Positions 1-6,270 of a stretch of 9,880 bases of DNA are shown piece by piece (position 1 is the stretch's first letter; every line of letters begins with the position of its first letter). The DNA is taken from positions 1 through 9,880 of the forward strand of contig JASHUJ010000154.1 of NCBI GenBank assembly GCA_030040035.1, given 5' to 3'. This stretch comes from Thermoplasmata archaeon (GTDB taxonomy: Archaea; Thermoplasmatota; Thermoplasmata; Lutacidiplasmatales; UBA184). The translations under genes were made by a program, and so were the position numbers. A model generated the notes under the pieces. The model ran no database searches, had not been told where the DNA came from, and saw only the letters and a list, made by a program, of their open reading frames with translations.

Positions 1-515
1 GGATCGGGGGCGTCCTGGACCCCTCGGTGGAACCCGAGACGATGGGCGGGGTCGTGGCGGGGGCGTTCCCCGACCGGATCCCGATCCAGCAATTGTTCCC
101 GATCCAACGGATGCTGCCCCCGAACGGGGAGGACGACGGCCGCGCGGCCGTCCTGTTCCTCTTGCCGGCGCCCACTGCGCAGGCAGCCGAGGCGTCCTAC
201 GCACGCTTCTCGCGCCTGCCGGGGATCCGGCACGCGATGCTCGCGTTCCCCACGCGGAACTACTCGCTGTCGTCCGTGGTCGACGACGCGATCGCCGAGG
301 CGTTGGACCGCACTGACCGGGCGGAGCAACGGATCCCCAGCGGAGTCACCGAGGCTGTCGCAGCGTCCCGCGTCCGGGTCCTGCCGTCGATCCCCCTCGA
401 GGTCGCGACCGTGCCGGATCTCGCCCCGAACGGGCCCGCGCGCCTCCCGCCTCAATCGGTGATGTACCGGAGCTCTCGAGGCGACCTTCCGCGCCGGGCG
501 CGCGAGTCGAACTAA
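1..515 (+). CDS. Hypothetical protein, C-terminal part (cut by left edge)
   Basis: The frame is open from base 3 to a TAA at 513-515, giving about 170 visible residues. It has no convincing start: the GTG at 27 is internal to an already open frame, so the true start probably lies outside the window. I do not recognise the family. The visible part has a hydrophobic strand (VLFLLPAP), then a helix and the phrase FSRLPGIRHAMLAFPTRNYSL. This strand-helix-strand order is vaguely like the ACT/RAM ligand domain of Lrp/AsnC regulators, but that resemblance is weak and is only an inference. The last 60 or so residues are rich in Pro, Arg and Ser and look unstructured. No membrane segment is visible. 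It is the only plus-strand gene left of 2762 and its right neighbour is oriented toward it. Coding status is fairly likely from frame length; function is unknown. Confidence 0.5.
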   Translation, partial: IGGVLDPSVEPETMGGVVAGAFPDRIPIQQLFPIQRMLPPNGEDDGRAAVLFLLPAPTAQAAEASYARFSRLPGIRHAMLAFPTRNYSLSSVVDDAIAEALDRTDRAEQRIPSGVTEAVAASRVRVLPSIPLEVATVPDLAPNGPARLPPQSVMYRSSRGDLPRRARESN

Positions 516-520
516 GGGCG

Positions 521-544
521 CCGGATGGAGCGATCGCCGTCCGG
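521..544 (+). repeat. Inverted repeat just after the first stop codon
   Basis: Arms CCGGATGG and CCGTCCGG can form an 8-bp stem (one G-U pair in the plus-strand RNA) around an 8-nt loop, AGCGATCG. It lies 5 nt after the TAA of the first gene. It could be a 3'-end stabilising hairpin. It has no U-run, so I do not call it a terminator. The rest of the 516-637 gap (122 bp, between convergent genes) shows nothing else I can name. Confidence 0.3.
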
Positions 545-637
545 ACCTCGGTAAAGCTCGCGACGTGGCGGTGCGGCTTCTCGCCGTCCGCCCACGCTAG
601 GGGGAAGTGGGCCCCCGCGCCTCCGGAACCCGCCGGG

Positions 638-928
638 TCAGCAACGGCCCCGAGCAACGACCTCTTCGCACTGGGACGCGGGGGTCACCTTGAGGGAGCC
701 GGCCTGCCCGAACGGGGCGAGGTACTCCTGGACGGCGGCCTGGCTCGGGCCTTCGAGCACGACGTAGAGGTGGTGCTGGCCGCTCGCCACCGCGTCGGCG
801 CGGATCGTGATGCCGCGCTTCTGGGAGTTCTCGTTCGAGAGGATCTGGAGGAGGAACGGCGCCATCTGCGGGTTCCCGGCGGGGCACCGATCGGCGGGGT
901 GCTCGTGCTCGGCGACGAAGAGGGGCAT
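638..928 (-). CDS. Small conserved-type protein, DUF3303-like (tentative)
   Basis: This 96-residue protein starts at the ATG at 928-926 and ends at TGA at 640-638. The frame is also open far upstream across fhs, but the protein-like composition begins exactly at this ATG, which fixes the start. It opens MPLFVAEHEHPADRCPAG and has a core strand HHLYVVLEG followed by a helix (PSQAAVQEYLAPF) and then a final strand. This is the pattern of small ferredoxin-like, dimeric alpha-beta barrel proteins such as the DUF3303/YCII type. That assignment is from memory of the fold pattern and is tentative. H8, H10 and C15 near the N-terminus and C87 and C96 at the C-terminus are candidate metal or redox residues. 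No signal peptide or membrane segment is present. It sits 95 bp downstream of fhs on the same strand, but with its own possible regulatory palindrome, so it may be a separate unit. Function unknown. Confidence 0.72.
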   Translation of the reverse strand: MPLFVAEHEHPADRCPAGNPQMAPFLLQILSNENSQKRGITIRADAVASGQHHLYVVLEGPSQAAVQEYLAPFGQAGSLKVTPASQCEEVVARGRC

Positions 929-953
929 GGTCGAAAGGAGTCCCGGGGGCCAG

Positions 954-975
954 TTGTGCCTAGCGATAGGCACAA
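954..975. promoter_or_regulatory. Perfect 9-bp inverted repeat between fhs and the small gene
   Basis: TTGTGCCTA (954-962) and TAGGCACAA (967-975) are perfect inverted copies around a 4-nt spacer, GCGA. The motif is AT-richer than its surroundings. Its near edge is 25 nt upstream of the ATG at 928, about where the promoter of a leaderless archaeal gene would sit, so an operator is the leading reading. Alternatives are an RNA hairpin at the 3' end of fhs or in the leader of the small gene. No second copy was noticed in the window. Confidence 0.5.
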
Positions 976-1023
976 TCCGCGCCCGAAAGGTGCCGAAACG
1001 CGCCGGTCCCGCGCGCAGCGGCG

Positions 1024-2658
1024 TCAGTGTACCCCGAGGATCGTCCCATCGTCGGCGAGGTCGATCGACTCCGCGGCCGGCTTCGTCGGGAGGCCCGGCA
1101 TCGTCTCGATCGCGCCCAGGTAGGCCACGGTGAACCCCGCGCCCGCGGACCGGGCGAACCGATGGACCGTGACGGTGAATCCTTGCGGCCGGTTCTTGAG
1201 CTTCGGGTTGTCCGAGAGCGAGAGCGGCGTCTTCGCCATGCAGACCGGGCCGGCCGCTTCCCCGATCTCCTCGAGGTGCCGGAGGTCGGCCAGTGCTTCG
1301 GGGGCGGCCACGACCTCGCCCGCGCCGTAGAGCCGCTTCGCGATCGTCTCGACCTGCGCGAGGAGCGGAGTACCGGCCGCGTAGAGCGGATGGCTCCGCG
1401 CGCCCGCGGCGGCGGCCGTTTCGATCGCTCGGGCGAGATCGGCGCATCCCGCGCCTCCCTCCTCGAACCCCCGGGACTCGACGACCGTCACGCCCCGGGA
1501 CCGGCAGAACGCCCGAACGAGGTCGGCCTCCTCGTCGGTGTCGCCCGGGAAGTGGTTCAGCGCCGCGACCGCGCCGAGCCCCATCGCCCGGAGGTTGTCC
1601 AAGTGCTGCCCGAGGTTCGCGAGGCCCGTCGCGAGCTCGGCCGGGTGCGGACCCAGCGCGTCCTCGTCGCTCGCGCCGCCCTGCTCCCGCAGGCTCCGCT
1701 GGGTCACGACGATCGCGGCCGCGTCGACGTCGAAGCCGAGGGCGGGCGTGACGATGTCCACGAACTTCTCCGCCCCGAGGTCCGTCGCGAACCCGGCCTC
1801 GACGACGCAGTAGTCCGCGACCGCGACCCCGAGCTCGATCGCGAGGCGGCTGCACGTCCCGTGCGCGAGGTTCCCGAACGGTCCCGCGTGGACGAGGGCC
1901 GGGACCCCCTCGTTCGTCGCGACGAGGTTCGGCTCGAGCGCCTCCTTGAGCAGTGCGGCCATCGCGCCCTCGGCGTGCAGATCCGACGCGCGCACCGGGG
2001 CTCCGGCCGCCGTGTACGCGACGAGGACCCGGCCGAGCCGCGCCTTGAGGTCCGCGTAGTCGCGTGCCAGCGCGAGGATCACCATCACCTCGCTCGCGGC
2101 GGTGATCTGGAACGCGCTCGGGTGGGCGGTCGACCGGGGGTCCGGGCCCTGTCCGACGGTGAGGTGACGGAGGGCCCGGTCCTCCATGTCCAGGGTGCGC
2201 GGCCAGATGATCCGCTCCGGGTCGATCCCGAGCGGGTTGCCGTGATAGACGTGGTTGTCGACCATCGCCGCGAGCAGGTTGTGCGCCGCCGCGATCGCGT
2301 GGATGTCGCCGGTGAACCCGAGGTTGATCGCCTCGGACGGCTCGACGGTCGCCTTCCCGCCGCCCGTCGCCCCTCCCTTCACGCCGAAGACCGGTCCGAG
2401 CGACGGCTGCCGGAGGCAGACGACCGAGCGACGGCCGATCCGCGCGAGACCGTTCGCGAGCCCGATCGCGGTGACGGTCTTTCCCTCGCCGTGACGCGTC
2501 GGCGTCATTCCCGTGACCAGGATCAGCTTGCCCCGCCGCCCGGCGGCGATGCGTGCGCGCACGGCGGCCACGGCGATCTTCACCGCGGATGACCCCGCCG
2601 CGTGGATCTCCTCCGGACGAAGACCGAGCCGGCCCGCGAGCTCCGGGATGTTCGTCAT
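1024..2658 (-). CDS. fhs: Formate-tetrahydrofolate ligase
   Basis: This enzyme makes 10-formyl-tetrahydrofolate from formate, tetrahydrofolate and ATP in the cytoplasm, feeding purine, formyl and serine one-carbon pathways. The 544 residues match the usual family length (about 550). The ATP-binding loop is TPTRHGEGKT at residues 52-61. The family signature PSLGPVFGVKGGATGGG lies at 85-101, followed by INLGFTGDIHAI (111-122). Late family landmarks are ALNHFPGDTDEE (366-377), AKTPLSLSDNP (475-485) and the C-terminal GLPTKPAAESIDL (522-534). The start is an ATG preceded by a strong ribosome binding site (AAGGAGGT) with 5-nt spacing, which decides the start. One small difference is Q84 in CLRQPSLGP, where I recall glutamate as usual. 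It is divergent from the GNAT gene, and no other folate gene lies nearby. In archaea the gene is patchy and often of bacterial descent; that is background knowledge and was not tested here. Confidence 0.97.
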   Translation of the reverse strand: MTNIPELAGRLGLRPEEIHAAGSSAVKIAVAAVRARIAAGRRGKLILVTGMTPTRHGEGKTVTAIGLANGLARIGRRSVVCLRQPSLGPVFGVKGGATGGGKATVEPSEAINLGFTGDIHAIAAAHNLLAAMVDNHVYHGNPLGIDPERIIWPRTLDMEDRALRHLTVGQGPDPRSTAHPSAFQITAASEVMVILALARDYADLKARLGRVLVAYTAAGAPVRASDLHAEGAMAALLKEALEPNLVATNEGVPALVHAGPFGNLAHGTCSRLAIELGVAVADYCVVEAGFATDLGAEKFVDIVTPALGFDVDAAAIVVTQRSLREQGGASDEDALGPHPAELATGLANLGQHLDNLRAMGLGAVAALNHFPGDTDEEADLVRAFCRSRGVTVVESRGFEEGGAGCADLARAIETAAAAGARSHPLYAAGTPLLAQVETIAKRLYGAGEVVAAPEALADLRHLEEIGEAAGPVCMAKTPLSLSDNPKLKNRPQGFTVTVHRFARSAGAGFTVAYLGAIETMPGLPTKPAAESIDLADDGTILGVH

Positions 2659-2663
2659 ATCGT

Positions 2664-2671
2664 ACCTCCTT
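2664..2671 (-). promoter_or_regulatory. Strong Shine-Dalgarno site of fhs
   Basis: The minus strand reads AAGGAGGT ending 5 nt before the fhs ATG. It is the strongest Shine-Dalgarno match at a gene start in this window and fixes the fhs start at 2658. Confidence 0.85.
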
Positions 2672-2693
2672 GGAGGCGTCGAGCCCTCGCGGG

Positions 2694-2700
2694 TTTACAA
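2694..2700 (-). promoter_or_regulatory. TATA-like element for fhs
   Basis: TTGTAAA on the minus strand is an AT island in very GC-rich DNA. It is centred 39 nt before the fhs ATG. With the usual archaeal spacing of about 25 nt, transcription would begin near 2672, leaving a leader of about 14 nt that just includes the Shine-Dalgarno site. The call rests on composition and spacing only. Confidence 0.45.
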
Positions 2701-2703
2701 CCT

Positions 2704-2722
2704 CCCCGTCCCGGGCACGGGG
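2704..2722. repeat. Dyad between the two divergent TATA-like boxes
   Basis: CCCCGT (2704-2709) and ACGGGG (2717-2722) flank CCCGGGC, which itself contains the palindrome CCCGGG. The dyad lies between the proposed fhs and GNAT promoter boxes, so it could be a shared operator. GC-rich dyads also arise by chance in such DNA. Confidence 0.25.
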
Positions 2723-2734
2723 GGAGCCAGCTCT

Positions 2735-2741
2735 CTTAATC
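2735..2741 (+). promoter_or_regulatory. TATA-like element for the GNAT gene
   Basis: CTTAATC is centred about 24 nt upstream of the GTG at 2762. That spacing would put the transcription start at or next to the start codon, meaning a leaderless mRNA. This agrees with the lack of any Shine-Dalgarno sequence there. Confidence 0.45.
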
Positions 2742-2761
2742 CGGTCGCCTCTCGGAGCGCC

Positions 2762-3706
2762 GTGACCGGCGAGTTGGCGTCGCTCGGAACGGATCCCGCG
2801 GCGGCGCGCAGCCTCGCACGGTCGGCGATCGACGCCCGAGGGATCTCTCCGCAAGAGGCCCGGGCGCTCGCGGGCGACATCGACCGACGCGTCGAGTCGG
2901 GCACGATCCCGGGGCGGCTGTGGATGCGGGACGGTCGGCCCGTGGGGATCATCCTCTGGGAACCTCCGGAGCCGATCGGCATCGCCGTCCGGTTCTGCTT
3001 CCTCCGGCCCGAGCACGGGAGCCCGGCCGACTACCGGTCCCTGCTCGAAGCCGTGACCTCCCTCGTGGGGCCGATCGCGTTCGTCGGGTCGATCGCGGGC
3101 GGTGCCGAGGAGATCGAGTCTCGGGTGCTCGGCTCGCTCGGGTTCGCACCGTTTCACCGGAGCGAGATGCGGTTTCCGCCGGGGGCGCCCGTGCCGGACC
3201 CCCTCCCGAGCCCCGGACTCTCGCTCCGGCCGTTGCGCCCGTCGGACGCGCGGGCGGTCGCGGCCGTCCACGCGGCCGCCTACGGCGCGCATTTCGACCG
3301 GTACCTGTTCCTCGAGGACCCGGATCCTCGGGCCGATGCCGAGAAGTTCCTGACCGCCGCGCTCGCGGGTCGCTGGGGCGAGTTCCTCACCGGCGCGTCG
3401 TTCGTGGCGGAGACCCCCGACGCGGTGATCGGAGCGACGATCGTGGTCCGATCCGAAGGCAAGGCGCTGATCGCGGACGTCGCGGTCGACCCCTCGGCGC
3501 AGGGCCGCGGCGTCGGGCGGGCGATGCTCGTCGCGACGCTGCGCGCCCTGCGCGAACGACGCGAGCCGCTGATCGCGCTCGCGGTCACCGAGGAGAACGA
3601 GCGTGCGCGCCGTCTCTACGAGCACCTCGGCTTCGTGCGGGCCCTCGGCCCTCGTCGCCTCTGGTACCACCCGCACGTCGTTCCGGTGCCGCCGGGCCGA
3701 GGCTAG
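2762..3706 (+). CDS. GNAT-family N-acetyltransferase, probable double-GNAT
   Basis: The protein has 314 residues. The C-terminal half (about 153-305) is a clear GNAT domain. LSLRPLRPSDARAVAAVH begins it, motif A is ADVAVDPSAQGRGVGRAML (238-256) with the acetyl-CoA pyrophosphate loop QGRGVG, and motif B is ENERARRLYEHLGFVRAL (278-295). The N-terminal half (about 50-138) has the strand and helix rhythm of a GNAT fold, with an LGF ending (SRVLGSLGFAPFHRSEMRF), but no Q/RxxGxG loop. It is therefore probably a degenerate first GNAT half. The substrate cannot be told. The GTG start at 2762 was chosen because the frame upstream runs into fhs and the divergent promoter, and because a TATA-like box lies about 24 nt before it; a TTG at 2774 is an alternative. 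It converges on the MFS gene, and both stops share CTAG at 3703-3706. Confidence 0.88.
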   Translation: MTGELASLGTDPAAARSLARSAIDARGISPQEARALAGDIDRRVESGTIPGRLWMRDGRPVGIILWEPPEPIGIAVRFCFLRPEHGSPADYRSLLEAVTSLVGPIAFVGSIAGGAEEIESRVLGSLGFAPFHRSEMRFPPGAPVPDPLPSPGLSLRPLRPSDARAVAAVHAAAYGAHFDRYLFLEDPDPRADAEKFLTAALAGRWGEFLTGASFVAETPDAVIGATIVVRSEGKALIADVAVDPSAQGRGVGRAMLVATLRALRERREPLIALAVTEENERARRLYEHLGFVRALGPRRLWYHPHVVPVPPGRG

Positions 3707-5061
3707 ACGGCCGCCGCGTCGAGCGGGGCGTCCCCGTCCCGCTGGGGCTGGTAGGCGAGCGCGCGCATCGCGCCGAACGTGAACAGCGTCACGACCCCGA
3801 GCGCGACGATCGCTCCCCCGGCGAGCAGGAACGAGCCGCGCACCGTGACGAAGAGCACGAGGAGGCCGCCTGCGAACTGGCCGACCGGGATCAACGCGGA
3901 GCTCCCGAGCTCGTCGGCCGAGAAGACGCGGCCCATCATCTCGTCCGGGACGGTCGCCTGGACCGTCGAGAGGAAGACGTTCACGAACATCCCGGTGACC
4001 GCCCCGTAGACGAAGTAGATCGCGAGCGCGAGATCGATCGAGCGCACGAGCCCGAAGGAGAGGAGCGATAGGCCGAGGAGGAACGTGAGGGCGACGAGGA
4101 ACCGGCCGGCGCGCGGCTCGAACTTGAGGCGCGGGATCGTGAGGAACCCGGCCGCGACCCCGGCCGTGCCGGCCGCGATCATCGCCCCGTACCAGATCCC
4201 CGTCGTGAGCCCGAGCCAGCTCGCGATGTAGAGCCCCATCTCGACCATCGCGAGCGCGGCGCACAGGTTGACGATGAGGGCGAGCACGGTGATCTCGAAG
4301 AGCCCGCGGCGGTGGAAGAGGTAGCGATAGCCGGCGCGGGCCTCGGCCCAGAGGGAGCGGGGCGCGCTGCGTCGCCGCACGGAGAGGTCGGAGTCGACCC
4401 GCAGGAGCGCGACCTGCGTCGCGAAGAAGAGCGCGAACGCGACGCCGAGCGAGTACACCGGGGGCCCGAGGGTGAGGAGCGCGCCGACCGTCAGCGTCGA
4501 GGCCGCGCTCACCCCGGCGGCCGTCGCGTAGATCGCGCCGTTCGCCTTCCCGAGGTCCGGCGTCGCGACGAGGTGCGAGATCGAGGTGTTGTACGCGGGG
4601 CGGAAGAGGGTCGTCGTGACCGAGATCAGGGCCCATCCCGGGTAGAGGAGGATCAGCCAGAGCGGCATGTAGAAGCCCGCCGGTCCCGGCATCGCGATGC
4701 GGGCGGCGGGCGCGTAGAGGAGGTCCGCGACGAGCGAGAGCGTCGCGACGACCGAGACGAGGTTCACCGCGCGCATCAGCACCCCGCGGTCGTGCCGATC
4801 GGTGAGCGGACCGCTGAAGAACATCGAGACGAGCGTCGGGACGGTCGCCGCGAGGCCGAGGAAGGCGAGGGCGAGCGCACCGTACGTCGTCCGCTCGCCG
4901 GCCGGGTAGGCGAGCGTGACCGAGAAGATCAGGACGACGAGGACGGCCGACGGGGCGGCGAGCTGGAGCGCCCCCGCGACGAGGAAGGCCGGGAACGAGC
5001 GCCGGCGGAACAGGTCGGAGTACTGGCTCAGGGGCGACCGCCTCCCGAACGGGCGCAGCAC
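3703..5061 (-). CDS. MFS transporter, DHA3/EntS-type exporter
   Basis: This 452-residue polytopic membrane protein has about 12 predicted hydrophobic helices, a normal MFS length. The N-terminal cytoplasmic stretch (SQYSDLFRRRSFPAFLVAG) leads into helix 1. MFS motif A appears between helices 2 and 3 as GPLTDRHDRG (84-93). A long basic central loop (about 223-255, SVRRRSAPRSLWAEARAGYRYL) separates the halves. The phrase VPDEMMGRVFSADELGSSALIPVGQFAGG (from 371) is typical of the DHA3 drug/siderophore exporter branch, so the gene probably exports a small molecule by proton antiport. The substrate is unknown. The start is a GTG at 5061; an in-frame TAA at 5076-5074 excludes any upstream start. 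No Shine-Dalgarno is visible. It is divergent from pelota and overlaps the GNAT stop by 3 bp at its 3' end. Confidence 0.9.
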   Translation of the reverse strand: MLRPFGRRSPLSQYSDLFRRRSFPAFLVAGALQLAAPSAVLVVLIFSVTLAYPAGERTTYGALALAFLGLAATVPTLVSMFFSGPLTDRHDRGVLMRAVNLVSVVATLSLVADLLYAPAARIAMPGPAGFYMPLWLILLYPGWALISVTTTLFRPAYNTSISHLVATPDLGKANGAIYATAAGVSAASTLTVGALLTLGPPVYSLGVAFALFFATQVALLRVDSDLSVRRRSAPRSLWAEARAGYRYLFHRRGLFEITVLALIVNLCAALAMVEMGLYIASWLGLTTGIWYGAMIAAGTAGVAAGFLTIPRLKFEPRAGRFLVALTFLLGLSLLSFGLVRSIDLALAIYFVYGAVTGMFVNVFLSTVQATVPDEMMGRVFSADELGSSALIPVGQFAGGLLVLFVTVRGSFLLAGGAIVALGVVTLFTFGAMRALAYQPQRDGDAPLDAAAV

Positions 5062-5072
5062 CCGGACCGTGG

Positions 5073-5079
5073 ATTAAAG
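5073..5079. promoter_or_regulatory. TATA-like element between MFS and pelota genes
   Basis: ATTAAAG on plus (CTTTAAT on minus) is the only clear AT island in the 99-bp divergent gap. For pelota it would give a leader of about 60 nt. For MFS it is only 15 nt from the GTG, closer than the usual spacing. A weaker alternative for pelota is TTGAAA at 5120-5125. Which gene it serves is unclear. Confidence 0.35.
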
Positions 5080-5091
5080 GTATGGCGGGAA

Positions 5092-5107
5092 CGGGCGCGC
5101 GCGCCCG
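5092..5107. repeat. 16-bp alternating CG palindrome
   Basis: CGGGCGCGCGCGCCCG is perfectly self-complementary and has a (CG)4 core, a sequence type prone to Z-DNA or cruciform formation. A second short palindrome, CGCCCGGGCG, overlaps it at 5106-5115. Both lie in the divergent promoter gap. They could bind a regulator or be a by-product of high GC content. Confidence 0.35.
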
Positions 5108-5160
5108 CCCGGGCGAAGGTTGAAAGGGACGGGGTCCCCCATCGCGGGCGAGGTCGGACC

Positions 5161-6270
5161 GTGCGGCTCCTCCACCACGATCGGGCGGCGGGCGTCTACC
5201 GGCTCCGGCTCGAGACGCCGAGCGACCTGTGGCGGATCGCCCGGCTCGTGCGGCCCGGCGACCTCGTGGGAGCGTCGACGACGCGCCGGGACCCCGAGGC
5301 CCCCGAGGACGTCGCGGGCGCCGAGCGCAGCCGCCGGCGCATCTATCTCGCCGTGCGCGTCGAGCAGGTGGAGTTCCACGGGTTCTCGAAGCACGTCCGA
5401 CTGACCGGACCGATCGTGGAGGGTCCGTTCGACATCGGTCGCCACCACACGCTCGACCTCACCGAGGGCGACGAGGTCGCGCTGACGAAACCCGAGATGA
5501 CGCCGGGCGAGCGGGCGGTCCTCGACGAGGGCCTCGCCGGCTCTCAGGAACCGACGATCCTCCTCGCGGCGGTCGACTGGGGCGATTCGTCGATCGTCCG
5601 CCTGCGGGGACGGGCGGTCGAGCCGGTCGCGGACCTCCGGCGGACGATCGCCGGGAAGCGCTACCCGGGGGGCCAGGGCGAGAAGGATCGGTCCGCCTAC
5701 GTCACCGAGATCCTCGAGGTGCTGCGCCGCGAGGGTCCGGCGGCGACCGCGCTCGTCTTCGCTGGACCCGGCTTCCTCAAGGAAGAGCTCCTCCGTCGCC
5801 TCGTCGAGGCCGATCCCGTCCTCGCGAAGCGGACGCGCGTCTACCCCACGGCGGAGTCGGGGCGCGTCGGGGTCGACGAGCTCCTGCGCTCGGGCAAGGC
5901 GAGCGAAGCGCTCCGGGGGAGCGTCGCGGCCGAGGAGTCCGAGGTCGTCGAGCGCCTCGTGCGCGCCCTCGCCGGTGGCCGACGCGCGGCGATCGGACCG
6001 CGGGAGGTCGCGGAGGCGGTCGAGGCGGGCGCGGTCGACACGCTGCTCGTCTCCGACCAGTTGCTCGCGGATCCCGCCACCGTACCGGTCCTCGACCGGG
6101 CCCGGGCGGGGCGGGTACGCTTCTTCGTCGTCCGCGAGGACGGCGAGGCGGGCAAGCGCCTCGCGGGCCTCGGTCGGATCGCGGCGATCCTGCGCTACGA
6201 CTGGGTGAGCCCGACGTCCGCTACGGGATCGCCTGGAGCGCCTCGCGGAGCTCCTCCCACCGGCGCTTGA
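5161..6270 (+). CDS. pelA: Pelota / Dom34 mRNA surveillance and ribosome rescue factor
   Basis: Pelota is an eRF1 paralogue that enters the empty A site of stalled archaeal ribosomes and, with aEF1A and ABCE1, splits them. The 369 residues show the three-domain plan. The N-terminal Sm-like domain (1 to about 128) begins MRLLHHDRAAGVYRLRLETP and includes DLWRIARLVRPGDLV and HTLDLTEGDEVALTK. The central domain (about 133-260) has LLAAVDWGDSSIVRLRG, IAGKRYPGG and VFAGPGFLKEELL. The C-terminal domain (about 262-347) ends GLGRIAAILRY, the usual family ending. The GTG at 5161 was chosen because it aligns with the conserved family N-terminus, although the frame is open upstream. Two features are odd: a GGQ tripeptide at 171-173, and about 22 extra residues after the normal end that overlap the 3' end of rpoD by 50 bp. 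Confidence 0.95.
   Translation: MRLLHHDRAAGVYRLRLETPSDLWRIARLVRPGDLVGASTTRRDPEAPEDVAGAERSRRRIYLAVRVEQVEFHGFSKHVRLTGPIVEGPFDIGRHHTLDLTEGDEVALTKPEMTPGERAVLDEGLAGSQEPTILLAAVDWGDSSIVRLRGRAVEPVADLRRTIAGKRYPGGQGEKDRSAYVTEILEVLRREGPAATALVFAGPGFLKEELLRRLVEADPVLAKRTRVYPTAESGRVGVDELLRSGKASEALRGSVAAEESEVVERLVRALAGGRRAAIGPREVAEAVEAGAVDTLLVSDQLLADPATVPVLDRARAGRVRFFVVREDGEAGKRLAGLGRIAAILRYDWVSPTSATGSPGAPRGAPPTGA

Noticed and set aside
516..637. Possible tRNA or small RNA in the first intergenic gap
   Set aside because: There is one 8-bp hairpin but no cloverleaf, no T-loop GTTC sequence and no further structure.
1027..2592. Long plus-strand open frame opposite fhs
   Set aside because: Antisense to a fully conserved enzyme, with Arg/Glu/Val-rich shadow composition and no recognisable domain.
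2920..4071. Plus-strand frame across the GNAT and MFS junction
   Set aside because: It is a second frame of GNAT and antisense to MFS, is Arg-rich throughout, and shows no motif.
929..4636. Very long open frame on the minus strand, continuous with the 96-residue gene
   Set aside because: It lies out of frame across fhs, GNAT and MFS and is almost entirely Arg, Pro, Gly and Ala, the usual shadow of GC-rich genes. Only the part after the ATG at 928 looks like protein.
4312..5160. Upstream open extension of pelota
   Set aside because: It lies antisense to the MFS gene and has shadow composition; the conserved Pelota N-terminus begins exactly at the GTG at 5161.
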